Shown here: positions 7,296-13,942 of the stretch, piece by piece
Numbering within the stretch: position 1 is the first letter of the stretch
Layout of the letters: each line of letters begins with the position of its first letter
From: an uncultured Oscillospiraceae bacterium
Lineage (GTDB): Bacteria; Bacillota; Clostridia; Oscillospirales; Oscillospiraceae
Direction of reading: 5' to 3'
Length of the DNA: 48,600 nucleotides
Assembly (NCBI GenBank): GCA_910578735.1
Contig: CAJTSQ010000015.1
Coordinates: 1-48,600 of the forward strand
Made by a program: the position numbers and the translations under genes
The notes under the pieces: model-generated
What the model saw: the letters and a program-made list of their open reading frames with translations, nothing else
Told to the model about the DNA's origin: nothing
Databases searched by the model: none

Positions 7296-8858
7296 ATGAA
7301 CCTGTCTGTAAAAGCCGCCCGAAGCATCACCAGCGTCACGCTCACCGACTGCAAGCCCACCCTGGAGGAATTTATCGCTGTAGCCAAGTTTGGTGCCAAG
7401 CTGGAATTCTCGGATCAGATGAAGGAGACCGTCCAGGCCAACCGCAGGCTGCTGGACAAATTTCTGGAGGAGGGCCGCATTATTTACGGCGTTACCACCG
7501 GCTTTGGTGAAAACGTCCGCTACACCATCTCCCCCGAGGACGCCACTACCCTCCAGGAAAACATCGTCCGTACCCACTCTGTAGCGGTGGGCGAGCCGCT
7601 GGACCGGGTTCAGGCCCGGGCGGTCATGCTCATGACCATCCTCAACGCGGGCAAGGGCCACTCCGGTATCCGGCTGTCCACCCTGGAGCTGGTCCGGCAG
7701 ATGCTGAACAAGGACCTGATCCCCTTTGCCCCCGGCGAGGGCTCCGTGGGCTATCTGGGGGTGGAGGCCCACCTGGTTATGGCCTACATTGGAGAAGGGA
7801 AGATCTTCCAGGACGGCCGGCCTGTCCCCGCCCTCCCGGTACTGGAGGCCAATGGCCTGAAGCCCCTGGTTCTCTCCTACAAGGAGGGGCTGACCATGCT
7901 CAACGGCACCATCACCGTTACCGCGCTGGGGCTGTTGGCCCTGTATGAGTCCATCACCGCGATGCAGAATATGGAGCTGGCCGGCGCCATGTGCTATGAG
8001 GCCCTGCGGGGCACCACCAAGGCTCTGGACCCCCGCATTCACGGCGCCAAGCGCCACGAGGAGCAGGCCAGCTCCGCCCGCAATCTCTCCCGGATGCTGG
8101 CGGGCAGCCAGATCGGCGCCAAGTATATCGACGCCAAGGTGCAGGATGCCTACGTTCTGCGCTCCATGGCCCATATCCACGGCGCGGCGAAAAAGCTGGT
8201 CAAGGAAGCCTGTGAGGTCATCGTCAACGAAATGCACTCCATCAGCGACAATCCGGAAATCTTCGCCGAGGGTGAGGACGACGGCGCAGCCCTGATGTGC
8301 GGCAACTTTGACGGCAGCTTTGTGGGCTCCCACGCCGATATGATCGCCATGGCCTGCGCTATTGCCGGCAACCTGGTGGAACGGGGCACCGACCGCATGG
8401 TCAACCGCAACCTGAACGACGGTCTGCCCGCCTTTCTGGTGTCAAACCCCGGACTGAACAGCGGCTTTATGATCCCTCAGTACACCGCAGCCGCCCTGGT
8501 GAACGAGATCAAGCACCTGGCCATTCCTGTCACCATTGACAGCATCTCCACCTGCGCCAACCAGGAGGACCCGGTGTCTATGGCCTACTACGCCTCCAAA
8601 AAGGCGGGGACTGCAGTACGCAAGCTGCAATATGTCATCGCCATTGAGATTTACGTGGCCCTCCAGGCCATGGAGTTCCTCAAGCCTCTGGAGCCCTCCC
8701 CCGCCATCGCCAAGGTCCGGGACTTCCTGCGGGAGACCATCCCCTTTGTGGACAACGACCGTTTCCTTTATCCCGACATGGAGTACATCTTCGATCGGGT
8801 CCAGGACTGCTCCCTCATCGACATTTTGGAAAAGGAGCTGGGCGAGCTGGAATTCTAA
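7296..8858 (+). CDS. Histidine/aromatic ammonia-lyase homologue lacking the Ala-Ser-Gly MIO triad
   Basis: A 520-residue member of the HAL/PAL/TAL fold, which normally removes ammonia from histidine or an aromatic amino acid with the MIO electrophile built from an Ala-Ser-Gly loop. Most catalytic positions are retained: Y64 in YGVTTGFG, H94, N203 in KEGLTMLNGT, Y286 in QDAYVLR, the CGNFDG loop and E424 in NQEDPVSM. The MIO loop is not: where GSVGASGDLAPL is expected, the protein has GSVGYLGVEAHL (YLG at 153-155) and is about three residues shorter before IGEGK. MIO cannot form from this loop by the known chemistry. The good ribosome site (AAAGGAG) and full length argue against decay. It is co-transcribed with the symporter and under sigma-54 control. 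An amino-acid substrate is likely; its identity and mechanism are open. Confidence 0.85.
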   Translation: MNLSVKAARSITSVTLTDCKPTLEEFIAVAKFGAKLEFSDQMKETVQANRRLLDKFLEEGRIIYGVTTGFGENVRYTISPEDATTLQENIVRTHSVAVGEPLDRVQARAVMLMTILNAGKGHSGIRLSTLELVRQMLNKDLIPFAPGEGSVGYLGVEAHLVMAYIGEGKIFQDGRPVPALPVLEANGLKPLVLSYKEGLTMLNGTITVTALGLLALYESITAMQNMELAGAMCYEALRGTTKALDPRIHGAKRHEEQASSARNLSRMLAGSQIGAKYIDAKVQDAYVLRSMAHIHGAAKKLVKEACEVIVNEMHSISDNPEIFAEGEDDGAALMCGNFDGSFVGSHADMIAMACAIAGNLVERGTDRMVNRNLNDGLPAFLVSNPGLNSGFMIPQYTAAALVNEIKHLAIPVTIDSISTCANQEDPVSMAYYASKKAGTAVRKLQYVIAIEIYVALQAMEFLKPLEPSPAIAKVRDFLRETIPFVDNDRFLYPDMEYIFDRVQDCSLIDILEKELGELEF

Positions 8859-8904
8859 ACCCTGACAGACCAATAAAAATAAGTATATTTGGGAGGACAA
8901 AACT

Positions 8905-10308
8905 GTGGAATTAACAATTATTGCCCTGTACCTCATCGCCATTTTCGGCGTCGGAATTTATTGCAACAAGTTCAACAACAATATTGACGACTATCTGCTG
9001 GCCGGACGGCGGCTGGGCATCGGTCTGACCACCTTCACCCTGGTAGCCACCTACTTCGGCGGCGGCTATGTCATCGGCGTGGGCGGCGAGGCCTTCAATA
9101 ACGGCTTGAGCGCCTACTGGAGTCCTATTGCCGGCGCTGTCGGTATCCTGGCTGTCTGCCTGATTCTGAAGCGGATGGAGGGCATGAAGGTCTGCACTGT
9201 GACCGAGATTATGGAAAACCGCTACAACAGCCCCATGCTCCGGCTGCTCACCACCATCCTCTCCCTGCTGGCCCTGGTGGGCATTCTGGCCGGACAGGTC
9301 ACCTCCGCCGGCAGCGTGCTGGCCTCCCTGGGCGTGGGCTCCACCACCACCTGCGCCATCATTGTGGCGGTGTTCTTCATCGGCTTTACCGCCTTCGGCG
9401 GGCTGTGGGCGGTGACCGTTACCGACTTCATCCAGATCATCATCGCCGGCCTTGGCCTGATCGCGGCCACCATCTTTGTCGTGGTCAAAGGCGGCGGCTG
9501 GGATGTGATCTCCGCTCAGATTCAGGCCACTGATGTCCCAGACAACTATTTCAGCCTGCTTCAGGGCACCGAGCCCTCCTATGTGCTGTGGCTGATCCTG
9601 CCCATGTTCATCTATACTCTGATCGGCCAGGATGTCTATCAGCGTCTTTTCGCCGCCAAGGACACCAAAACAGCCTACAAATCCGCTATTCTTGCCTTTA
9701 TCATTCTGCTGGTCATCTGCTTCTTCCCCGTGATTCTGGGCATGGCAGGACGGGCTCTGTTCCCTGATTTGGAGGTCTCCTCTCTGGTGGTGCCCACCAT
9801 TATCCGCGCCATGCTCCCGCCTGTGTTCTCTGGCTTCACCCTGGCGGCCATCATCGCCGCAGTGGTCTCCACCGCGGACTCCATCCTCACCGCCGCCACC
9901 TCTCATGTGGTCAATGACCTGTATGTGCGCTACCTCTGCAAAGACAACATGGAGGACCCCGCAGCTCAGAAAAAACTGCTGAATATCTCCCGCGTTATGA
10001 CACTGGTCATCGGCGTGATCTCCGTGGTGGTCGCCCTGGCCATCCCCTCGGTGCTGATGGTGCTGAACTCCTCCTATACACTGTTTACCGCCGGCGTATT
10101 CTCCCCCGTTGTCGCAGGCCTGCTGTGGAAAAAGGCCACCAAGGCAGGCGCCTTTGCCGGTCTGTTCAGCGGCCTTGCCTTTGTGGCCTTGGGATGGAGC
10201 GGCTTTTCCTTCTTTGGTATCCCCAGTGACATCGCCAGCTCTCTGCTGTCTCTTGTGGTACTGATTGTCGTCTCCCTCGTTACTTATAAACCGGAAACCG
10301 CCGCCTGA
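8905..10308 (+). CDS. Sodium:solute symporter (SSS family)
   Basis: A 467-residue membrane protein with about 13 hydrophobic segments and SSS-family signatures: NNNIDDYLLAGRRLG near the first helix, ATYFGGGYVIGVGGEAF, GLWAVTVTDFIQ, and AAVVSTADSILTAATSHVVNDLY in the helix that contributes to the sodium site. It starts with GTG at 8905 behind GGGAGGA, 46 bases after the lyase stop, with no terminator between. The inferred role is sodium-driven import of the lyase substrate, making a two-gene uptake and deamination unit. The relatives include PutP, PanF and several uncharacterised amino-acid carriers, so the substrate cannot be read from sequence. Confidence 0.9.
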   Translation: MELTIIALYLIAIFGVGIYCNKFNNNIDDYLLAGRRLGIGLTTFTLVATYFGGGYVIGVGGEAFNNGLSAYWSPIAGAVGILAVCLILKRMEGMKVCTVTEIMENRYNSPMLRLLTTILSLLALVGILAGQVTSAGSVLASLGVGSTTTCAIIVAVFFIGFTAFGGLWAVTVTDFIQIIIAGLGLIAATIFVVVKGGGWDVISAQIQATDVPDNYFSLLQGTEPSYVLWLILPMFIYTLIGQDVYQRLFAAKDTKTAYKSAILAFIILLVICFFPVILGMAGRALFPDLEVSSLVVPTIIRAMLPPVFSGFTLAAIIAAVVSTADSILTAATSHVVNDLYVRYLCKDNMEDPAAQKKLLNISRVMTLVIGVISVVVALAIPSVLMVLNSSYTLFTAGVFSPVVAGLLWKKATKAGAFAGLFSGLAFVALGWSGFSFFGIPSDIASSLLSLVVLIVVSLVTYKPETAA

Positions 10309-10318
10309 TCTCCCGGCG

Positions 10319-10370
10319 GAAAGCGGATATGGGTTCAGTCGATACAGGGATTCGGGGCCGTTCCGCTTTC
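10319..10370. terminator. Weak hairpin between converging genes
   Basis: GAAAGCGGA and TCCGCTTTC can pair across a 34-base loop in the gap between the symporter and iscU ends. There is no strong T-run, so the call is tentative. Confidence 0.3.
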
Positions 10371-10395
10371 GTATGTGGTAACGAATCCGTCAATT

Positions 10396-10827
10396 TTATC
10401 CATGACAGCCTGCGCAGGAACCGCAGTCAGGAAAGTCCTTTGGGTCATAGGCGATCCCCTGCCGGTCATAATAGTCCTTAACCGCTGCCCGAATGGCCTC
10501 CTCCGCCAGGACGGAGCAGTGGAGCTTATGGGCGGGCAGGCCGTCCAGCGCCTCGGCGACCGCCTTGTTGGTGAGCTGAAGAACTTCGGAGAGGGGTTTC
10601 CCCTTGATAAGCTCAGTTGCCATAGAACTGGACGCGATGGCGGAGCCGCAGCCAAAGGTCTCAAATTTCACATCCGAGACAATGCCGTCCTCAATTTTGA
10701 GATAAATCTTCATAATGTCCCCGCAGACGGCGTTGCCCACCTCACCCACACCGTCCGCCTCCTCGATCACACCCACGTTCCGGGGATGCCGAAAGTGATC
10801 CATTACCTTTTCACTGTAAAGCGCCAT
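10396..10827 (-). CDS. iscU: Iron-sulfur cluster scaffold protein IscU/NifU-like
   Basis: A 143-residue scaffold on which Fe-S clusters are built before transfer. The core matches the IscU/NifU N-terminal family: MDHFRHPRNVGVIEEADG, GNAVCGD (first ligand Cys) and FGCGSAIASSSMATELIKG (second), then LHCSVLAEEAI (third). An added Cys-rich tail, CGSCAGCHG, resembles the extension seen in some clostridial NifU-like proteins. The ribosome site is GGAGG. It is the last gene of a cysK-iscS-iscU operon, with 12 bases between iscS and iscU, so sulfur can pass from cysteine made by CysK through the desulfurase to the scaffold. Confidence 0.93.
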   Translation of the reverse strand: MALYSEKVMDHFRHPRNVGVIEEADGVGEVGNAVCGDIMKIYLKIEDGIVSDVKFETFGCGSAIASSSMATELIKGKPLSEVLQLTNKAVAEALDGLPAHKLHCSVLAEEAIRAAVKDYYDRQGIAYDPKDFPDCGSCAGCHG

Positions 10828-10839
10828 AACAAAATCCTC

Positions 10840-12024
10840 CTACAGAACGAATGCCCGCTTCCCGCTGACTTTATCCTTCCACAGCGGCGACATATTGCGG
10901 AGATAATTCACGATTTCAGGGACGGCTTTCAAAATCGCGTCGATATCGGCCTCGGTGTTCTCCTCGCACAATGACAGCCGCAAGGAGCCGTGGGCCACCT
11001 CGTGGGGCCGCCCAATGGACAGCAAAACGTGGCTGGGGTCAAGAGACCCGGAGGTGCAGGCCGAGCCGGAGGAGGCGCAGATGCCCCGGTCATCCAGCAG
11101 CAGGAGCAAGCTCTCCCCCTCAATGCCCTCGAAGCAGAAGTTGACGTTGCCGGGAAGCCGGTTCACCGGGTCGCCGTTGAGGGCGGAGTGGGGAATCCGG
11201 GAGAGACCGGAAATGAGCTTATCCCGCAGAGCGGAGACCCTGGCAGCGTTTTCCGCCATATGAGAGCAGGATTCCTCCAGCGCCGCCGCCATGCCCGCGA
11301 TGGCCGGGACATTCTCCGTCCCCGCCCGCTTGCCCCGTTCCTGAGCCCCGCCCTCAATCAGATTGGTCAAGGGCACGCCCTGCCGGGCGTAGAGCGCGCC
11401 GATTCCCTTGGGTCCATGAAACTTGTGGGCGGACAGGGACAGCAGGCCGATGTTCTGTGCCTTAACGTCGATGGGCAGATGTCCCGCCGCCTGTACCGCG
11501 TCGGTGTGGAAGATGACTCCCCGCTCCCGGCACACCGCGCCGATCTCTGAAACAGGCAGGACGGAACCGATCTCGTTGTTGGCATACATGACGGTGACCA
11601 GCGCGGTGTCCTCCCGAATGGCCTCCGAAACCTGCTGGGCGGTGACGGTGCCCAAGGTTCCGACTGGGAGCAGTTCCACCTCGAATCCCTCGCCTTCCAG
11701 CCCTTTCAGCGTGTGCAGAACGGCGTGATGCTCAAAGGCGGTGGAGATAATGTGCCGCTTCCCTTTTCGGGCGCCCAGCAGGGCGGCGGAGCGGATGGCT
11801 TGGTTGTCCGCCTCGCTGCCTCCAGAGGTGAAAGTAATCTCCTTGGGAGATGCCCCGATACAGGCGGCGATTCGCTCTCTGGCATCCTCCAGGGCCTCCT
11901 TTGCTCTCTGTCCCAGGCTGTACAGACTGGAGGGATTTCCCCAAGTGTCCTGCATACAGGCGGTTATGGCGTTGATCGCGGCCCCGCTCATTTTGGTGGT
12001 AGCCGCATTGTCTGCATAAATCAT
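10840..12024 (-). CDS. iscS: Cysteine desulfurase (IscS/NifS)
   Basis: A 394-residue PLP enzyme that takes sulfur from L-cysteine and hands it to the scaffold as a persulfide. The start is the ATG at 12024 (MIYADNAATTKMSG), 7 bases from AAAGGA; an upstream in-frame extension from 12051 lacks support. The PLP lysine is K201 in SAHKFHGPKG, and the catalytic Cys is C323 in the loop SSGSACTSGS, the sequence typical of group I desulfurases. It lies downstream of cysK and upstream of iscU on the same strand. The C-terminus is slightly extended (VSGKRAFVL). Confidence 0.94.
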   Translation of the reverse strand: MIYADNAATTKMSGAAINAITACMQDTWGNPSSLYSLGQRAKEALEDARERIAACIGASPKEITFTSGGSEADNQAIRSAALLGARKGKRHIISTAFEHHAVLHTLKGLEGEGFEVELLPVGTLGTVTAQQVSEAIREDTALVTVMYANNEIGSVLPVSEIGAVCRERGVIFHTDAVQAAGHLPIDVKAQNIGLLSLSAHKFHGPKGIGALYARQGVPLTNLIEGGAQERGKRAGTENVPAIAGMAAALEESCSHMAENAARVSALRDKLISGLSRIPHSALNGDPVNRLPGNVNFCFEGIEGESLLLLLDDRGICASSGSACTSGSLDPSHVLLSIGRPHEVAHGSLRLSLCEENTEADIDAILKAVPEIVNYLRNMSPLWKDKVSGKRAFVL

Positions 12025-12046
12025 AGCAATATCCTTTCCGGTTATG

Positions 12047-12074
12047 AACACGCCGGTAAAAATGCCGGCGTGTT
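12047..12074 (-). terminator. Intra-operon hairpin between cysK and iscS
   Basis: AACACGCCGG pairs perfectly with CCGGCGTGTT across an 8-base loop. No T-run follows on the transcribed strand, so it may be an RNA-processing or stability element rather than a terminator. Confidence 0.45.
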
Positions 12075-12084
12075 TGTCTTATGT

Positions 12085-13017
12085 TCAGCCGGCAAACAGC
12101 GGTGTGGACAGGTAGCGGTCGCCGGTGTCCGGGAACAGGACCACAATCGTCTTCCCCGCGTTTTCCGGTCGTTTTGCCAGCTGGATGGCCGCGTGGAGCG
12201 CCGCCCCGGAGGAAATCCCCACCAGGATGCCCTCCCTGCGTCCCACCAGCCGCCCGGCGGCAAAGGCATCCTCGTTGGACACGGGGATGATCTCGTCATA
12301 GACAGCGGTGTCCAGAACCTCCGGCACAAAGCCCGCCCCGATGCCCTGTATTTTATGGGCCCCAGAGCGGCCCTCGCTGAGGACAGGGGAGTCCTTGGGC
12401 TCCACCGCCACCACATTCACAGCCGGGTTTTGCTTCTTCAAATACTGTCCCACGCCGGTGATAGTGCCGCCGGTGCCCACGCCCGCCACGAAGATGTCTA
12501 CCGCGCCGTCGGTGTCCGCCCAGATTTCCGGGCCGGTGGTGGAGCGGTGGGCGGCGGGATTGGCCGGGTTGACAAACTGACCGGGGATAAAGCTGCCAGG
12601 AATCTCTTTGGCCAGCTCCTCTGCCTTGGCGATGGCCCCTTTCATCCCCTTGGCCCCTTCGGTGAGTACCAGCTCCGCGCCATAGGCTTTCATCAGCTGG
12701 CGGCGCTCCACGCTCATGGTTTCCGGCATGGTAATGATGATGCGGTAACCCCTCGCTGCCGCCACGGAGGCTAACCCAATTCCCGTGTTGCCGGAGGTAG
12801 GCTCGATGATGGTGGAGCCGGGTTTCAGCTTTCCGCCGGCCTCCGCCTCGTCGATCATCGCCTTGGCAATGCGGTCTTTTACCGACCCGGCGGGATTGAA
12901 ATACTCCAGCTTGGCCAGAATACGGGCTTTTGCGCCCGCCTCCTGTTCAACGTGAGTCAGCTCCAGTAAGGGAGTTTTGCCGATCAGCTGGTCGGCAGAT
13001 GTATAGATATTGGACAT
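12085..13017 (-). CDS. cysK: Cysteine synthase A (O-acetylserine sulfhydrylase)
   Basis: A 310-residue PLP enzyme that makes L-cysteine from O-acetylserine and sulfide. The PLP lysine is K47 in NPAGSVKDR; the substrate loop PTSGNTGIG and the phosphate-binding GVGTGGTITGVG are intact. Length is normal for the family. It is first in the operon, 33 bases from a consensus promoter overlapped by a long palindrome, and divergent from an Rrf2 regulator. The arrangement suggests joint control of cysteine supply and Fe-S assembly. Confidence 0.95.
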   Translation of the reverse strand: MSNIYTSADQLIGKTPLLELTHVEQEAGAKARILAKLEYFNPAGSVKDRIAKAMIDEAEAGGKLKPGSTIIEPTSGNTGIGLASVAAARGYRIIITMPETMSVERRQLMKAYGAELVLTEGAKGMKGAIAKAEELAKEIPGSFIPGQFVNPANPAAHRSTTGPEIWADTDGAVDIFVAGVGTGGTITGVGQYLKKQNPAVNVVAVEPKDSPVLSEGRSGAHKIQGIGAGFVPEVLDTAVYDEIIPVSNEDAFAAGRLVGRREGILVGISSGAALHAAIQLAKRPENAGKTIVVLFPDTGDRYLSTPLFAG

Positions 13018-13049
13018 GATAGGTTCCCCCTTCTCTATGAATTGGCCCC

Positions 13050-13078
13050 ATTATATCCCCATTAACCTACTTTGTCAA
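13050..13078 (-). promoter_or_regulatory. Consensus sigma-A promoter of cysK-iscS-iscU
   Basis: On the minus strand TTGACA (13078-13073), a 17-base spacer and TATAAT (13055-13050), both hexamers perfect. Such a strong promoter implies that expression is set by repression. Confidence 0.88.
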
Positions 13079-13092
13079 TAGGTATATTGGGG
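13057..13092. promoter_or_regulatory. Palindromic operator in the cysK/rrf2 intergenic region
   Basis: CCCCATTAACCTA on the left faces TAGGTATATTGGGG on the right, around TTTGTCAA. The arms are complementary except for one or two bases. It covers the -35 element and spacer of the cysK promoter and ends just before the -35 of the regulator gene, so one bound Rrf2 dimer could repress both. Assignment to the adjacent Rrf2 protein is inference. Confidence 0.6.
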
Positions 13093-13096
13093 CCGC

Positions 13097-13125
13097 TTGA
13101 AATCCTATCAACCTTGTGGTATGAT
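13097..13125 (+). promoter_or_regulatory. Promoter of the rrf2 regulator gene
   Basis: TTGAAA, a 17-base spacer and TATGAT, then GGAGGGG and ATG at 13147. Confidence 0.75.
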
Positions 13126-13146
13126 GGGAAAATGGAGGGGATTTTT

Positions 13147-13557
13147 ATGATGATTTCCACAAAGGGCAGATATGCGCTGCGGTTTCTGGCGGATGTTGCG
13201 GAGCATCAGGGAGATGGGTTTGTGCCATTGAAGGATGTGGCCGTCCGCCAGGAAATTTCGGAAAAGTATCTGGAAATCGTGGTGAAAGAGCTGGTAAAAG
13301 GCGGACTGCTGACTGCCCTGCGGGGAAAAGGCGGGGGCTACCGGCTAAACCGCGCCCCGGATGAGTACAATGTGAAGTCTATCCTTGAGCTGATGGAGGG
13401 GCCGCTGGCCCCCGTTGCCTGCCTGGAATCGGGGCAGAACGTCTGTCCGCGGAGCAACGGCTGCCGAACACTCCCATTATGGCAGGGACTGGACCGGGTA
13501 ATTTCCGATTACCTAACGCAGTTTACTTTGGTTGATTTGTGCGACAAGACGCAATAG
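13147..13557 (+). CDS. Rrf2-family transcriptional regulator (IscR/CymR type)
   Basis: A 136-residue winged-helix regulator. The start is the ATG at 13147, behind GGAGGGG; an upstream in-frame start at 13072 would lie before the promoter. The family signature MISTKGRYALRFLADVAEH opens the protein, followed by the recognition helix region ISEKYLEIVVKELVKGGLL and the wing KGGGYRL. Three cysteines, C92, C100 and C106, sit where IscR binds its 2Fe-2S cluster (IscR spacing is C-x5-C-x5-C; here C-x7-C-x5-C), so cluster sensing is plausible, although CymR-like sensing through CysK is the alternative given that cysK is the divergent neighbour. Confidence 0.9.
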   Translation: MMISTKGRYALRFLADVAEHQGDGFVPLKDVAVRQEISEKYLEIVVKELVKGGLLTALRGKGGGYRLNRAPDEYNVKSILELMEGPLAPVACLESGQNVCPRSNGCRTLPLWQGLDRVISDYLTQFTLVDLCDKTQ

Positions 13558-13567
13558 GTCTTGTCCC

Positions 13568-13720
13568 CTATCCCAGCGCCACGTCCAGTGCCAGCAGGAA
13601 CAGGATACCCAGCCAGAACCCCACAACTGCGGGAAAAAAGGCCTATCCTCCGCCAGCTCCAGGCGGATGGAATTGTTCCGCCCAACAGAAGGAGGCATGA
13701 GCAGATTACACTGCCCATGC
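13568..13720 (-). pseudogene. Possible ZIP-type metal transporter C-terminal remnant
   Basis: On the minus strand a short frame ends with FWLGILFLLALDVALG, the kind of last membrane helix found in ZIP-family transporters, which often end LDVALG. The upstream part continues only in a shifted frame (across the T6 run near 13634-13639) and is lost within about 100 bases. Too short for certainty. Confidence 0.3.
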
Positions 13721-13724
13721 CTCC
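13691..13724. repeat. Perfect 9-bp stem-loop
   Basis: GGAGGCATG and CATGCCTCC around a 16-base spacer. There is no clear T-run; it lies between the ZIP-like remnant and the feo terminator. Confidence 0.4.
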
Positions 13725-13751
13725 TCACCATGTCGTTACTTTATTATTTTG

Positions 13752-13784
13752 GTTGTTCTCCCCGCCTTCGGCGGGGAGAACAAC
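13752..13784 (-). terminator. Strong hairpin at the end of the feo operon
   Basis: GTTGTTCTCCCCGCC pairs perfectly with GGCGGGGAGAACAAC (15 bp, 3-base loop). On the minus strand CAAAATAATAAAG follows, so the U-tract is weak but the stem is very stable. Confidence 0.65.
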
Positions 13785-13793
13785 AGCGGTTTC

Positions 13794-13928
13794 TCAGTGA
13801 CAGCCGCGGCAGTTCCCGCAGTCGCCGTTGCAGCCTCCGCCGGACTTGTGAGATTTCCACAGGGACCGGACAGCCAACACCACAACGCCTGCCAGTACCA
13901 GCAGAACGACGATTTCTCCAAGAGTCAT
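13794..13928 (-). CDS. FeoB-associated Cys-rich membrane protein
   Basis: A 44-residue protein: one membrane helix (about residues 5-22, EIVVLLVLAGVVVLAVRSL) then a short basic linker and a Cys-rich tail, GGGCNGDCGNCRGCH. This is the pattern of the small FeoB-associated family found next to feoB in many Firmicutes. AGAAAGGA precedes the ATG. It begins 14 bases after the feoB stop in the same operon. The role in ferrous iron uptake is not established; a metal-binding or assembly function for FeoB is usually assumed. Confidence 0.88.
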   Translation of the reverse strand: MTLGEIVVLLVLAGVVVLAVRSLWKSHKSGGGCNGDCGNCRGCH

Positions 13929-13942
13929 AGCTTTTTCCTTTC

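Noticed and set aside
13072..13146. Upstream start for the Rrf2 regulator
   Set aside because: It would place the start before the -35/-10 elements; the ATG at 13147 has GGAGGGG.
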